Under the pieces are notes generated by a model. That model saw only the letters and a program-made list of their open reading frames with translations, ran no database searches and was not told the origin of the DNA. Below are positions 31,223-42,739 of a DNA stretch of 54,329 nucleotides, piece after piece (positions within the stretch are counted from its first letter, which is position 1; each line of letters begins with the position of its first letter). The position numbers were made by a program, and so were the translations under genes. The stretch is from an uncultured Photobacterium sp. (GTDB lineage Bacteria > Pseudomonadota > Gammaproteobacteria > Enterobacterales > Vibrionaceae). Where the stretch lies: contig CAMQXY010000006.1 of NCBI GenBank assembly GCA_947039005.1, positions 1-54,329 of the forward strand, read 5' to 3'.

Positions 31223-31370
31223 TTATACCAATCCTATTATACCAATCTGGAAAATTAACTGGTCGTCTTTCAAAAGCATTAGATTCCCTATCGCCCTCAC
31301 GGGTATTCACTGTAGGGAATGACGATCGAGAACATTAAATGAAGTTAACAACTTATTGTAATTGGTATTA
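31223..31370. repeat. MITE-like small inverted-repeat element
   Basis: ATACCAAT (31239-31246) and ATTGGTAT (31361-31368) form terminal inverted repeats about 130 bases apart. A direct copy TTATACCAAT at 31223 duplicates the left end. Inside, ATTCCCTA (31283-31290) and TAGGGAAT (31313-31320) form a second inverted pair around a GC-rich loop. No ORF is present. Small elements with TATACCAAT-type ends are common in Vibrionaceae intergenic DNA, as I recall. Confidence 0.5.
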
Positions 31371-31427
31371 CCTTGTTCGCTCGTCTGCCCACACTAGAAA
31401 ATAACAATAGAAAACTTAAAATTAACG

Positions 31428-31455
31428 CAAAAAAAACGGAGCCCGAAGACTCCGT
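31428..31455 (-). terminator. secF terminator
   Basis: ACGGAG and CTCCGT pair across a loop of eight. On the minus strand an eight-T run follows, about 60 bases past the secF stop. Confidence 0.85.
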
Positions 31456-31515
31456 ATTATTTATATTATTCTTTGCACCATAATATGCTTTGTAACAAAT
31501 ACTCGCTACTTACCA

Positions 31516-32463
31516 CTATGGCATCGCATCAATTTCTTCACCTTCTTTATCTAGTGGCGTTGGCATTAAGTGCTCACGGGTAATACCCAATTTAAGCGCT
31601 AATGCTGATGCCACATAGATTGAAGAATACGTACCGATAGTAATACCCAGCAATAAAGCTAATGCAAAACCTTGAATCATTGCGCCGCCTTTAAGGAACA
31701 AGGCAATCACAACAAACAAAGTGGTACTAGAAGTAATTAATGTTCGACTTAATGTTTGAGAAAGCGAACTATTCATGATTTCTTCAGCAGTTTGCTTACG
31801 CATCTTACGGAAGTTTTCTCGAATCCGGTCAAACACTACGATGGTATCGTTAAGTGAATAACCGACTACCGTTAGCAATGCAGCCACAATAGTTAAATCA
31901 ACTTCAATTTGTAATATCGCAAAGACACCAACGGTAATGATAATATCGTGTGCCAATGACAACACCGCACCCGCGGCTAGACGCCATTCAAAACGCATAG
32001 AGACATAAAGCAGAATACAAAGTAGTGCAATTAAAATTGCCAATCCACCCGCTTCTGCTAGTTCATCACCGACATTAGGGCCGACAAATTCCACTCGACG
32101 CATTTCAACTTGTTGACCGGTTCCGGTTTTTAAAGCGTCAATGATCTGGTTACCCAGTATTTCACCTTTAATACCATCACGCGGTTGCAAACGGACCATC
32201 ACGTCACGCGCAGTACCAAAGTTCTGCACTATCGCATCGCCAAAGCCCGATGTTGCCAATGACTCACGAATTAATGGTAAGTTCGCAGGTTCCTTAAAGC
32301 TCACTTCAATCAGCGTACCGCCGGTAAAGTCTAAGCCCCAGTTCAAACCTTTGGTTGATATTGTCGCAATAGAAGCTGTAATCATTATTAACGACAAAAT
32401 AAACGCTAACTTTGACCAACGCATAAAGTCAGTAACTTTATCTGTATTCAATAATTTTTTCAT
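31516..32463 (-). CDS. secF: Protein-export membrane protein SecF
   Basis: Partner of SecD in the SecDF-YajC complex that uses the proton motive force to pull proteins out of SecYEG on the periplasmic side. The 315-residue protein has six membrane spans with a periplasmic domain after the first (GLDFTGGTLIEVSF). The family segment VGYSLNDTIVVFDRIREN and a C-terminal GLALALLLGITIGTYSS-like span are present. It starts 12 bases after secD. Confidence 0.97.
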   Translation of the reverse strand: MKKLLNTDKVTDFMRWSKLAFILSLIMITASIATISTKGLNWGLDFTGGTLIEVSFKEPANLPLIRESLATSGFGDAIVQNFGTARDVMVRLQPRDGIKGEILGNQIIDALKTGTGQQVEMRRVEFVGPNVGDELAEAGGLAILIALLCILLYVSMRFEWRLAAGAVLSLAHDIIITVGVFAILQIEVDLTIVAALLTVVGYSLNDTIVVFDRIRENFRKMRKQTAEEIMNSSLSQTLSRTLITSSTTLFVVIALFLKGGAMIQGFALALLLGITIGTYSSIYVASALALKLGITREHLMPTPLDKEGEEIDAMP

Positions 32464-32475
32464 TTATGCGTCCTC

Positions 32476-34329
32476 CTAAATTGACAACTTATCTACGCGT
32501 TTACCGCCATAGACTAAGTTCACCACAGCACGAGTACCAACAATGGCAGTAAACATCGAAGTCAAAATACCGATCGATAATGTCACCGCAAAGCCTTTAA
32601 TTGCACCAGTACCAACAGCAAACAAAATAATTGCAGTCATTAAGGTAGTGATATTGGCATCAGCAATAGTACTAAACGCATTGGCATAACCTTGTTGAAT
32701 AGCGTGCTGCGGACTTCGACCATCACGCAATTCTTCACGTATACGTTCAAAGATAAGCACGTTAGCATCAACAGCCATACCGACGGTTAATACAATACCT
32801 GCAATACCTGGCAAGGTCATGGTTGCCCCAGGGATCATCGACATCACACCAATAATCAATACTAGATTCATCATTAATGCTAAATTGGCAATCAAACCAA
32901 AAGCACGGTAGTACAATAAGGTAAATAGCATTACTGCCACCATACCCCAAATACATGCCTGAATACCCATATCGATATTTTGTTGACCCATAGATGGACC
33001 AATGGTGCGTTCTTCAACAATAGAAATAGGCGCAATCAACGCACCTGCACGTAACAATAGTGCAAGGTTATGTGCTTCTGGCTGTGAATCAATACCTGTA
33101 ATGCGGAAGTTACGTCCAAGTGCCGTTTGAATGGTCGCTTGGTTGATCACTTCTTCATGCTTTTCAAGAATGACTTTACCTTCAGAAGTACGATTGCCGC
33201 TGTCTTTGTACTCAGTAAAGACTGTCGCCATTAATTTGCCGACATTATTACGTGAGAACGCCGTCATTTTGCTGCCGCCTTCAGTATCTAGCGAAATATT
33301 CACCTGTGGACGACCATATTCATCTGCACTTGAAGTCGCATCTGTAATATGAGAACCCGCTAGAATAACGCGCTTTTTCAATACTGCTGGACGACCATCA
33401 CGGGTCATCTTCACTTCACTGCCCGCAGGTACTCGCCCTGCCGCGGCTGCACCAAGATCTGCATTACTATCGACTTCACGGAACTCAAGCGTTGCGGTTG
33501 CACCTAAAATTTCTTTTGCGCGCGCAGTATCTTGAACACCCGGTAGCTCAACCACAATGCGGTTAGCGCCCTGACGTTGTACTAATGGTTCGGCAACACC
33601 TAATTCATTAACACGGTTACGTAAAATAGTAATGTTTTGCTCAACCGCATAATTACGAATTTCTTGAAGACGTGCTTCAGAAAAACCTGCTGTTAAAACA
33701 AAACGTCCTTTCGCTTCATTTTCAGTAAAGATCATATCGGGATGAAGAGGCTCTAATACCGCTTTGGCTTGCTCTAATTGAGCTGCATCACGTAAACGTA
33801 CAGAGACCGTTTCTTTACTTTTATCAATGGCGCGATAACGAATTTTATCTTGGCGTAGTTCAGCTCTAAAGGTTTCTTCTTGCTGACCTAATAGTTTTTC
33901 CATCGCCGCATCCATGTCCACTTCCATTAGGAAATGAACCCCACCACGCAGGTCAAGACCGAGCTTCATGGGAGTTGCCCCAATTGCTTCTAACCAAGAG
34001 GGTGTTGAGGGTGCGAGATTGAGTGCAACAATATATTTGTCACCTAATTCACTATTAAGAATGTCGCGAGCGCTGATTTGGGTATCAGTATCTTTGAAAC
34101 GGACCAGTATTGAGCCTTTTTCAAATACCACTGACTTATAGGAGATATTGTTCTTTTTTAAATCTTCGGTGACAGTATCCAGAGCGTTCATAGTAACTGA
34201 GGCGCCACGCGCCCCAGTTATTTGAATCGCTGGATCTTCACCGTATACGTTGGGAAGTGCGTAAAGCAAACCTATGATTAGTGCGAACAACACTAACAAG
34301 TTCTTCCACAGAGGGTATCGGTTAAGCAC
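32476..34329 (-). CDS. secD: Protein-export membrane protein SecD
   Basis: Large subunit of the SecDF export motor, 617 residues. After an N-terminal span the long periplasmic P1 domain runs to about residue 430, including [15 protein letters not shown] near 120. Then come five membrane spans with [24 protein letters not shown] near 500-525. Conserved Asp and Arg of the proton path are in that stretch. It follows yajC by 37 bases; with tgt it forms the classic queA-tgt-yajC-secD-secF set. Confidence 0.97.
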   Translation of the reverse strand: MLNRYPLWKNLLVLFALIIGLLYALPNVYGEDPAIQITGARGASVTMNALDTVTEDLKKNNISYKSVVFEKGSILVRFKDTDTQISARDILNSELGDKYIVALNLAPSTPSWLEAIGATPMKLGLDLRGGVHFLMEVDMDAAMEKLLGQQEETFRAELRQDKIRYRAIDKSKETVSVRLRDAAQLEQAKAVLEPLHPDMIFTENEAKGRFVLTAGFSEARLQEIRNYAVEQNITILRNRVNELGVAEPLVQRQGANRIVVELPGVQDTARAKEILGATATLEFREVDSNADLGAAAAGRVPAGSEVKMTRDGRPAVLKKRVILAGSHITDATSSADEYGRPQVNISLDTEGGSKMTAFSRNNVGKLMATVFTEYKDSGNRTSEGKVILEKHEEVINQATIQTALGRNFRITGIDSQPEAHNLALLLRAGALIAPISIVEERTIGPSMGQQNIDMGIQACIWGMVAVMLFTLLYYRAFGLIANLALMMNLVLIIGVMSMIPGATMTLPGIAGIVLTVGMAVDANVLIFERIREELRDGRSPQHAIQQGYANAFSTIADANITTLMTAIILFAVGTGAIKGFAVTLSIGILTSMFTAIVGTRAVVNLVYGGKRVDKLSI

Positions 34330-34366
34330 TGCTATGATCCTTCAAAGCGAATGTTTTTTTATAGTC

Positions 34367-34705
34367 TTATAGAGACTTCATTGTGCCTTTTGGCAAAACA
34401 GCAGTAATGAAGTCTTTTTTGATAGTTACTTCAGTATTGTCGTTTAGCGCAAGAACGATGTAATCACTTTCAGATGATGATTTAGTAATACGACCTAAAA
34501 GACCACCATTTGTCATTACTTCATCGCCTTTACTCATCGAGCTCATAAGCGTTTTGTGTTCTTTAACACGCTTAGCTTGTGGACGGTAAATCATGAAGTA
34601 AAAAATTACAGCAAACAGACCCAGCATAATGAATAACTGGTACGGTGAACCGCCTGCAGCAGCACCTTCAGTTGCAGCATGTGCTTGAGAGATAAAAAAG
34701 CTCAT
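34367..34705 (-). CDS. yajC: Preprotein translocase subunit YajC
   Basis: Small single-span inner-membrane subunit that joins SecDF. It is 112 residues. The membrane segment lies at about 22-42 (QLFIMLGLFAVIFYFMIYRP) and a basic cytoplasmic domain follows (RPQAKRVKEHK). Its place between tgt and secD is the standard order. RBS AGGACG precedes the start. Confidence 0.96.
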   Translation of the reverse strand: MSFFISQAHAATEGAAAGGSPYQLFIMLGLFAVIFYFMIYRPQAKRVKEHKTLMSSMSKGDEVMTNGGLLGRITKSSSESDYIVLALNDNTEVTIKKDFITAVLPKGTMKSL

Positions 34706-34731
34706 TTATAACGTCCTCGATTTATTATGAT

Positions 34732-35955
<1,224 letters not shown>

Positions 35956-36087
35956 TTAATAACGACCATCGCTGCTCACAACATCAGCATTACCATCAAT
36001 AATAGTAACGATCACATCGAGCAAAAAGCATTTATTATGTTGTAAATACTACATAAATAAATTTATATCATATAGCAGAGACAACAA

Positions 36088-36115
36088 AGGCTGCAATTGT
36101 AACAAAAAGCAGCCT
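36088..36115 (-). terminator. Possible queA terminator
   Basis: AGGCTGC (36088-36094) pairs with GCAGCCT (36109-36115) downstream of queA, with TTTGTTGT following on the minus strand. Between queA and tgt, 35860-36153 otherwise shows nothing but AT-rich sequence. Confidence 0.55.
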
Positions 36116-36153
36116 AAATACTTAATTTTTAATAAGTGTTAACGTAATCAATA

Positions 36154-37206
36154 TCACACATTTTTACGAGTAATAAACATCGAATCGCCGTAGCTAAAGA
36201 AACGATATTGATTAGCAACCGCTTGATGGTACGCATTCATCGTATGCTCATAACTTGCAAACGCACTCACTAACATAATCAAGGTTGATTCTGGTAAGTG
36301 GAAATTAGTAATTAGCACATCGACGAGCTGGAATTGATACCCAGGGAAAATAAAGATTTCCGTATCACCAAAAAAAGGTTTTAGCTCAGTACCATTCTTA
36401 ATTGCATCTTGTGCTGCACTTTCAAGTGAACGCACTGATGTGGTACCAACCGCAATAATACGTCCGCCATTAGCACGGGTTTCATTAACAGCTGTTACTA
36501 CCTCTTGTGGTACTTCAACATATTCAGAGTGCATGTGATGATCGTTAATATCATCCACACGTACTGGCTGGAAAGTACCCGCGCCGACATGCAAAGTAAC
36601 AAAAGCAAAATTAACGCCCTTCGCTTTTAAATCAGCCATCAGTTTTTCGTCGAAATGTAAGCCTGCAGTCGGTGCAGCAACAGCACCAGGCTTCGCATTA
36701 TAAACAGTTTGGTAGCGCTCTTTATCCGCATCTTCATCTGGACGATCGATATAAGGTGGTAATGGCATATGCCCCACCTGATCTAAAATTTCTAAGACGG
36801 TTTTATCACTGTTAAAACGAATTTCAAATAGTGCGTCATGGCGAGCAACCATTACCGCAGAAAACTCACCCTGCTCACCTAATAACAATTCCATACCAGG
36901 CTTTGGCGGTTTAGATGCGCGCACATGAGCAAGAATGGATTTATCATCCAACATTCGCTCAACTAACACTTCAATTTTACCACCAGACGCTTTATGTCCA
37001 TACATACGCGCAGGAATAACACGAGTATTATTAAAAACTAATAAATCTCCAGCCTCAACCAGATCTAACACATCTTTAAAACCTTTATGTGCTAATTCAC
37101 CGGTATTGCCCGTCATATGTAACAAACGACTCGCGGTACGTTCAGGTTGTGGGTAGCGAGCAATTAGCTCATCTGGTAACTCAAAATCAAAATCAGAAAC
37201 TTGCAT
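36154..37206 (-). CDS. queA: S-adenosylmethionine:tRNA ribosyltransferase-isomerase
   Basis: Converts preQ1 at tRNA position 34 to epoxyqueuosine, using the ribosyl group of SAM. Family stretches include [43 protein letters not shown] and [14 protein letters not shown] start at the ATG giving [14 protein letters not shown], which makes 350 residues and matches the E. coli N terminus. The longer frame adds 24 residues. It is upstream of tgt in the same direction with about 295 bases between, so tgt may also have its own promoter. Confidence 0.96.
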   Translation of the reverse strand: MQVSDFDFELPDELIARYPQPERTASRLLHMTGNTGELAHKGFKDVLDLVEAGDLLVFNNTRVIPARMYGHKASGGKIEVLVERMLDDKSILAHVRASKPPKPGMELLLGEQGEFSAVMVARHDALFEIRFNSDKTVLEILDQVGHMPLPPYIDRPDEDADKERYQTVYNAKPGAVAAPTAGLHFDEKLMADLKAKGVNFAFVTLHVGAGTFQPVRVDDINDHHMHSEYVEVPQEVVTAVNETRANGGRIIAVGTTSVRSLESAAQDAIKNGTELKPFFGDTEIFIFPGYQFQLVDVLITNFHLPESTLIMLVSAFASYEHTMNAYHQAVANQYRFFSYGDSMFITRKNV

Positions 37207-37478
37207 CGTAATACGCCTTAAATAACAGCAAGCGGGCATTATACTTAACTCCACCACAGATGCGAAACCCCGAAGCAATTAAAGCGTATTTTCCATAACG
37301 AAACCGCAACTATCCCCGTTAATCGGTCTTTATTAAACAATAAAAAATGACGTTTAATCGTTTATAACATTTGAAATTTTTGACCACTGTCATGGGATAA
37401 TTACCAATAATTCGCTACATTCAAAAGAGTAAGCTACGACATAAAATATTTACTATTATATAAAGACAGGAGGTTTTT

Positions 37479-37997
37479 ATGTTTACTGTTGCCGATATGA
37501 TGACACCAAAACCACATACGCTATCACGCAATGACACTTTATTTGATGCCAAAGAAATGATGCAAACCCAGTCTATTCGTCATATACCCATAACTGATCA
37601 TAACCATCATTTATTAGGCTTAATTTCTCAACGCGACATACTTGCTGCTCAAGAATCTAATTTAAAATCCGTTATCGCTAATAACTCCCACTCACCACTA
37701 GAAGCATTACTTGAACATTGCATGAACCGCAATATTTTCAGTGTTGATAGTCATGCAGGTCTTAAAGAAGCCGCGCTGTATATGCAAAAACACCAAATAG
37801 GCTGCTTACCCGTAATTGAGAATAAACAACTGGTCGGTATTATTACTAACAGTGATTTTGTCGCCATTGCCGTGACTTTACTTGAAATGCAAGATGAAGT
37901 GGATCCGGTTGAGCAAGAACAAGATAACCTTGATGATCTCGGTGATATTGGTGATATTGGTGATATTGGTGATCTCGATATAGTACGTGACTTATAA
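37479..37997 (+). CDS. CBS-domain protein with acidic repeat tail
   Basis: A 172-residue protein with two CBS domains (about residues 5-60 and 78-132), a fold that usually senses adenosine nucleotides or SAM. No attached catalytic domain is present. The C-terminal 40 residues are acidic (EVDPVEQEQDNLDDL) and end in a run of near-identical tripeptides, GDIGDIGDIGDL. In the DNA this is a 9-base unit repeated four or five times. The function is unknown. It stands alone between queA and aceA with a strong AGGAGG ribosome-binding site; related CBS proteins occur at this place in vibrios as far as I recall. Confidence 0.85.
   Translation: MFTVADMMTPKPHTLSRNDTLFDAKEMMQTQSIRHIPITDHNHHLLGLISQRDILAAQESNLKSVIANNSHSPLEALLEHCMNRNIFSVDSHAGLKEAALYMQKHQIGCLPVIENKQLVGIITNSDFVAIAVTLLEMQDEVDPVEQEQDNLDDLGDIGDIGDIGDLDIVRDL
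37932..37976 (+). repeat. In-frame 9-bp tandem repeat
   Basis: Three identical units GGTGATATT (37941-37967) flanked by GATGATCTC and GGTGATCTC. It encodes the Gly-Asp-Ile tail of the CBS protein. Units of 9 bases keep the frame, so slippage would change tail length only. Confidence 0.8.
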
Positions 37998-38010
37998 CTG
38001 CAAACAAAAA

Positions 38011-38027
38011 GGGAGCATTACGCTCCC
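38011..38027 (-). terminator. aceA terminator
   Basis: GGGAGC (38011-38016) pairs with GCTCCC (38022-38027). A T run follows on the minus strand, about 30 bases beyond the aceA stop. Confidence 0.75.
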
Positions 38028-38057
38028 CCGATAGTTTAATTACCGTATCAAATAAGC

Positions 38058-39365
38058 TTATTTAAACTGATCTTCTTCTGTTGATCCCGTCAACGCTGTC
38101 ACTGACGAATTACCACCTTGAATAGTATTAGTCATAATATCAAAGTAGCCAGTACCCACTTCTTGTTGGTGAGCAACAAAGGTATAGCCTTTATCTGCTG
38201 CTTCAAATTCAGGACGCTGTACTTTTTCAACGTAATGACGCATCCCTTCACCTTGCGCATAAGCATGAGAAAGTTCAAACATGTTAAACCACATATTATG
38301 AATACCCGCGAGCGTAATAAATTGGTATTTATAGCCCATGTTCGCTAATTCTTGTTGGAATTTAGCGATGGTTTCAGCATCAAGGTTCTTTTCCCAGTTA
38401 AACGATGGTGAACAGTTATAAGCCAATAACTGATCAGGGTATTGCTCATGGATAGCTTCAGCAAATTTACGCGCTTCTTCTAAGCACGGTTTTGCTGTTT
38501 CACACCAAATTAAATCGGCATAAGGTGCATACGCTAAACCACGTGCAATCGCTTGATCGATGCCGGCACGAACACGATAAAAACCTTCGGCAGAACGATC
38601 GCCAAGAATAAAGTCTTTATCATACGGATCACAATCTGACGTTAACAAATCAGCCGCATTAGCATCAGTACGTGCAATCACTAATGTTGTTGTTCCTGCC
38701 ACATCTGCCGCTAAACGTGCCGCAACTAATTTCTGAACGGCTTCTTGAGTGGGTACTAACACCTTGCCGCCCATGTGACCACATTTTTTCACTGAGGCTA
38801 ATTGATCTTCAAAGTGAACTCCAGCGGCACCTGCTTCAATCATATTGCGCATCAATTCATACGCATTCAATACACCACCAAATCCGGCTTCTGCATCAGC
38901 GACAATTGGTAAGAAATAATCAACACCGTCTGCTGGTGAACCACCATTTGACCATTGAATTTGATCGGCACGACGGAACGAGTTATTAATCCGCTTTACG
39001 ACTGCAGGTACTGAATCAACCGGATATAACGACTGATCAGGATACATGGCTGATGCGGTATTATTATCAGCGGCAACTTGCCAGCCTGATAAATAAATCG
39101 CTTCAATACCAGCTTTTGCCTGTTGAACAGCTTGTCCACCCGTTAAAGCACCTAAACAGTTCACATAGCCTTTTTTAGCACTACCGTTAACCAATTCCCA
39201 TAACTTATCAGCACCACGTTGGGCAATAGTATGCTCAGGAATAAACGATCCACGAAGATTAACAACTTCTTCAGCGGTATAAGTACGCTTAACGTGTTTC
39301 CAGCGTGGATTTTCAGCCCAATCTTGTTCTAGGGCAGCAATTTGTTGTTGGCGAGTTAATGTCAT
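38058..39365 (-). CDS. aceA: Isocitrate lyase
   Basis: Splits isocitrate into glyoxylate and succinate, first step of the glyoxylate shunt for growth on acetate and fatty acids. The 435-residue protein has the active-site motif KKCGHMGGK (Cys about 193) and the metal-binding EAGFGG stretch. It follows aceB with a 37-base gap. No aceK is seen in the window. Confidence 0.97.
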   Translation of the reverse strand: MTLTRQQQIAALEQDWAENPRWKHVKRTYTAEEVVNLRGSFIPEHTIAQRGADKLWELVNGSAKKGYVNCLGALTGGQAVQQAKAGIEAIYLSGWQVAADNNTASAMYPDQSLYPVDSVPAVVKRINNSFRRADQIQWSNGGSPADGVDYFLPIVADAEAGFGGVLNAYELMRNMIEAGAAGVHFEDQLASVKKCGHMGGKVLVPTQEAVQKLVAARLAADVAGTTTLVIARTDANAADLLTSDCDPYDKDFILGDRSAEGFYRVRAGIDQAIARGLAYAPYADLIWCETAKPCLEEARKFAEAIHEQYPDQLLAYNCSPSFNWEKNLDAETIAKFQQELANMGYKYQFITLAGIHNMWFNMFELSHAYAQGEGMRHYVEKVQRPEFEAADKGYTFVAHQQEVGTGYFDIMTNTIQGGNSSVTALTGSTEEDQFK

Positions 39366-39402
39366 AATAATATCCCTCTAGTCAATTGGCGGTAATCCGT
39401 TA

Positions 39403-41016
39403 TTACACTAAATAGTCATAACCTTTTAAGGTCAGGAAGTTGTCTAACTCATCACTAGTCGCTAAGTGCGACATTAAATAGGTAGCCTCATCAAAACGTC
39501 CATTTTCAATCCGCTCTTGCCCTAACTCTTGTTGCAACACTTGCATTTCTTCAGTCAACATTTGTGCAAATAACGCTTTAGTTACCACTTGGCCATTGGA
39601 TAAGGTTTTACCGTGTTTTATCCACTGCCAAATTGATGCACGGGCAATTTCCGCAGTTGCCGCATCTTCCATTAAGCCATAAATAGGGACACAACCATTA
39701 CCTGAGATCCATGCTTCAATATATTGCACCGCCACTCGAATATTATGTCGCATACCCGCTTCGGTTCGCTCACCATCACAAGGTGCTAATAATTCAGCCG
39801 CAGTAATAGGCGCATCATGTTCACGGCTAACATCCAGTTGATTCACTCGCTGATCAAGCACATCATCAAAAATAGCGCGCGCAGTATTGGCTAATCCTGG
39901 GTGAGCAACCCATGTACCATCGTGACCATTATTGGCTTCAAGCGCTTTATCGGTTTGGATTTTATTTAATACCCACGCTTGTTGTTTGGGATCTTTAGAT
40001 GGAATAAATGCTGCCATACCGCCCATCGCTAATGCACCACGACGATGACAAGTACGGACGAGTAACCGTGAATAAGCATTAAGGAATGGTTTCTCCATCG
40101 TCACGACTTGGCGATCAGGCAAAATACGCTCAGGAAAATTACGTAACGTTTTTATATAACTAAAAATGTAATCCCAGCGACCACAATTAAGCCCAACGAT
40201 ATGCTCTTTGAGGTTAAACAATATTTCATCCATCTCAAATGCAGCTGGTAATGTTTCAATCAATACTGTTGCTTTTATGGTGCCGCGGGTTAAACCAAAC
40301 TCATCTTCGGTATAGCTAAAGACATCACTCCACCATGCCGCTTCTCGAGCAGACTGTAATTTCGGTAAATAGAAATAAGGTCCACTGCCTTTGGCTAATA
40401 ACGCTTGATGATTAAGATAAAAATACAGTGCAAAATCAAGTAATGTCCCAGGAATAGGTTGACCATTCCAAAGTATATTTTTTTCAAGCAAATGTAGACC
40501 ACGAACACGACAAATCAAGACCGCAGGATCATCATCAAGTTGATACTGTTTACCCGTTTTGGGGTGGGTATAACTGATAGTGCCATTAACCGCATCACGC
40601 AAGTTTTGGTGACCATCAATAATCGCATTCCAAGACGGTGAAAACGAATCTTCAAAATCAGCCATAAATACTTTTACATTCGCATTTAAAGCATTGATCA
40701 CCATTTTACGATCGACAGGGCCGGTAATTTCTACACGACGATCTTGTAAATCATGGGGAATGTTTTGTATTTGCCACTCGGCTTCTCTGATAGCACGAGT
40801 TTCTGGTAAAAAATCGGGAAGTTTGCCGCGATCAATCGCTAATTGCTGCTGTTCGCGCGCCTCTAACAATAACGGTACTCGCTCAGCAAATCGTTCAACT
40901 AACCGCTCAATAAATAATAATGCATCGGCGGTTAAAATTTGTTGTTGCTGTTCCGTCAGAGGTTGCTGCAGTAATAACTGAGTATGATCATTTGCTTGAA
41001 TGGCTGTGTCTGTCAT
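39403..41016 (-). CDS. aceB: Malate synthase A
   Basis: Condenses glyoxylate with acetyl-CoA to malate, the second step of the glyoxylate shunt. Family stretches VEITGPVDRKMVINALNAN, MADFEDSFSPSW, and YIEAWISGNGCVPIYGLMEDAATAE are visible, and the catalytic Asp sits in the C-terminal APCDGERTE region. I start at the ATG behind GGAGGTGC, giving 537 residues; E. coli AceB has 533. aceB comes first in the aceBA operon. Confidence 0.97.
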   Translation of the reverse strand: MTDTAIQANDHTQLLLQQPLTEQQQQILTADALLFIERLVERFAERVPLLLEAREQQQLAIDRGKLPDFLPETRAIREAEWQIQNIPHDLQDRRVEITGPVDRKMVINALNANVKVFMADFEDSFSPSWNAIIDGHQNLRDAVNGTISYTHPKTGKQYQLDDDPAVLICRVRGLHLLEKNILWNGQPIPGTLLDFALYFYLNHQALLAKGSGPYFYLPKLQSAREAAWWSDVFSYTEDEFGLTRGTIKATVLIETLPAAFEMDEILFNLKEHIVGLNCGRWDYIFSYIKTLRNFPERILPDRQVVTMEKPFLNAYSRLLVRTCHRRGALAMGGMAAFIPSKDPKQQAWVLNKIQTDKALEANNGHDGTWVAHPGLANTARAIFDDVLDQRVNQLDVSREHDAPITAAELLAPCDGERTEAGMRHNIRVAVQYIEAWISGNGCVPIYGLMEDAATAEIARASIWQWIKHGKTLSNGQVVTKALFAQMLTEEMQVLQQELGQERIENGRFDEATYLMSHLATSDELDNFLTLKGYDYLV

Positions 41017-41293
41017 GTGCACCTCCAGCATGTAACTTAATCACTACTTTTATCAATAAAAAAAGCAATGATTCCCTGTTGAATTATTTTAAGCGTTTGT
41101 TTACGTTGCCGTAACCTTAGTCATAATGCAAATAATGTCCATTTACCCCGCCATAAAATAAAAACAAAAAACAATAAAATTCAATAAGTTAAAAAAATAG
41201 ATTTACTATGTAATATACTTAATTCCTAAAAATCTTAGCCATTAACTCGGAATTTATATTTATACGTAAACAATGCTTTTTTATATGCAGTTA

Positions 41294-41308
41294 CGTAATT
41301 AAATTACA
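41294..41308. promoter_or_regulatory. HexR-like operator upstream of aceBA
   Basis: CGTAATTAAATTACA holds a perfect 13-base palindrome (GTAATT-A-AATTAC). It matches the HexR motif TGTAATTAAATTACA, as I recall it, at 14 of 15 positions. HexR is a RpiR-family sugar-phosphate regulator whose regulons in related bacteria include glyoxylate-shunt and gluconeogenic genes. It lies about 280 bases before the aceB start. Confidence 0.45.
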
Positions 41309-41612
41309 CAACATCCATTTATAGCTGCCATTAAAAAAAGCGTTTAAAACAAATGATTGTGCCAGTATTTAATATAACAATTTGATAAATAGAATGATTA
41401 ATCAGAAGAAGTAAAAAAAATGAAATGAATTAAAGTGAAAGATAACAGAATAAAGAACTGATTAGTTTGCAAAGCGAAATAAATTTAATCAACAAAACAG
41501 TAAGTTATATATAATTCACTCAATAATATAATATTTCAATTATTATTATAAAGTTAATATATTCAACTAAAAACAGCCTAAAATAACCATCATCAATATA
41601 ACGATGATAAAA

Positions 41613-41677
41613 AAGCCTGAACAATCATAATAACCACACTGGTATTACAATGTTTTATTCATTATTACTTCAGGCTT
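41613..41677 (-). terminator. Terminator of the oxyR-like gene
   Basis: AAGCCTGA (41613-41620) and TCAGGCTT (41670-41677) form the outer stem, with AATAACCA/TGGTATT pairing inside. On the minus strand a T run follows. Convergent position just past the regulator stop. Confidence 0.65.
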
Positions 41678-41705
41678 ATATGATTTCATCGGCAACTGAA
41701 AAGAC

Positions 41706-42608
41706 TTACAGTAAACTTTTAACAATATCGCCTAACTTTTCAAAAGTTGCAGTACGACTTGACGTAGGTCGCCACACTAAACCAATTTCACGGAAAGCAT
41801 CTTGACCTGGTGGTTCAATAACCACTAAATTTTGATTTTCTAAAATACCGTACTTTATTGCCATTTGAGGAATAAAAGTCGTTCCTAAACCATTAGCAAC
41901 CATTTGGACTACCGTATGTAAACTGGTCGCAGTAAACGGATTAATTTTTTCTGTTGTCGTTAATTGACACGCAGAGACGGCATGCTCAGTTAAACAATGT
42001 TCTTTTTCTAATAAGAAGACAGATTTATCAGGTAGATCAGCATAACGTAATGGCATCGTCATCGCGGCTGCTTGTTTTTTACTGATCACCATCTTAAACG
42101 CATCACGCCCAACCACTTTACTTGACATACCCTTAATATCGACCGGTAATGCTAAAATTAACACATCCATTTCACCATTCTGAAGCGCTTCCAATAAGTG
42201 AGCGGTGGTATCTTCTCGCAATAATAAATTAAGTTTGGGATATAACGCATTCACCTGTTGTACTAAACCACACAACAAAAATGGTGCTATCGTCGGAATG
42301 CAACCGACTCGCAATGGCCCTTCCATCCCATCACCACAGCAACGAGAAAGCTCTACCAAATCGCGACTAGAAGCTAACAACTCTCGGGCTCTCTCTACTA
42401 CTTGGTCGCCCACAGTAGTAAAAACCAGCGTTTTGGCTTTAGTGTCACGTTCAACTAAATGGCAGTCGAGTAACTCCTCAAGATTTTGAATACCAGAACT
42501 TAATGTCGACTGGCTTACAAAACACCGTTTCGCAGCTTCGCCAAAATGGTGTGTTTCCGATAGAGTAACTAAATAATGGAGTTGTTTAAGTGATGGAAAT
42601 TTATTCAT
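41706..42608 (-). CDS. oxyR: OxyR-type LysR-family peroxide sensor
   Basis: A 300-residue LysR-family regulator with an N-terminal winged helix (about 1-65) and periplasmic-binding-like sensor domain. Two cysteines, Cys205 in EKEHCLTEH and Cys214 in SACQ, are nine residues apart, exactly the spacing of the redox-active pair in E. coli OxyR (Cys199 and Cys208). It is divergent from a 2-Cys peroxiredoxin gene, a plausible direct target. Overall similarity to OxyR is moderate, so it may be an OxyR2-like paralogue rather than the main OxyR. Confidence 0.8.
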   Translation of the reverse strand: MNKFPSLKQLHYLVTLSETHHFGEAAKRCFVSQSTLSSGIQNLEELLDCHLVERDTKAKTLVFTTVGDQVVERARELLASSRDLVELSRCCGDGMEGPLRVGCIPTIAPFLLCGLVQQVNALYPKLNLLLREDTTAHLLEALQNGEMDVLILALPVDIKGMSSKVVGRDAFKMVISKKQAAAMTMPLRYADLPDKSVFLLEKEHCLTEHAVSACQLTTTEKINPFTATSLHTVVQMVANGLGTTFIPQMAIKYGILENQNLVVIEPPGQDAFREIGLVWRPTSSRTATFEKLGDIVKSLL

Positions 42609-42739
42609 CGTATTTTTCGATTACTTCAATCTGTTTATTCCGCTTTTTTCAATTTAACAGTTTAGCTATAGTTTGTCTCGTCCAAGTATGGAGCCCGCCT
42701 AAAAAGGTTGGCAATCCCCAATATTCAAGGAGCACCAAA

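Larger units (their letters stand above)
31095..31515. other. 421-base gap between suhB and secF
   Basis: Contains the suhB terminator, a MITE-like repeat (31223-31370) and the secF terminator (31428-31455). No gene is seen. Confidence 0.7.
41017..41705. other. 689-base AT-rich region upstream of aceBA
   Basis: Very AT-rich. It contains a HexR-like palindrome (41294-41308), the aceBA promoter and, at its far end, the terminator of the oxyR-like gene (41613-41677). No gene is supported. Confidence 0.6.

Noticed and set aside
37932-37976. Short repeats that might suggest a CRISPR array
   Set aside because: Units are 9 bases with no spacers and lie in frame inside a coding region.
42590-42739. 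50-residue N-terminal extension of the peroxiredoxin
   Set aside because: It would overlap the divergent regulator gene and its promoter; the internal ATG has a good ribosome-binding site and matches the family start.
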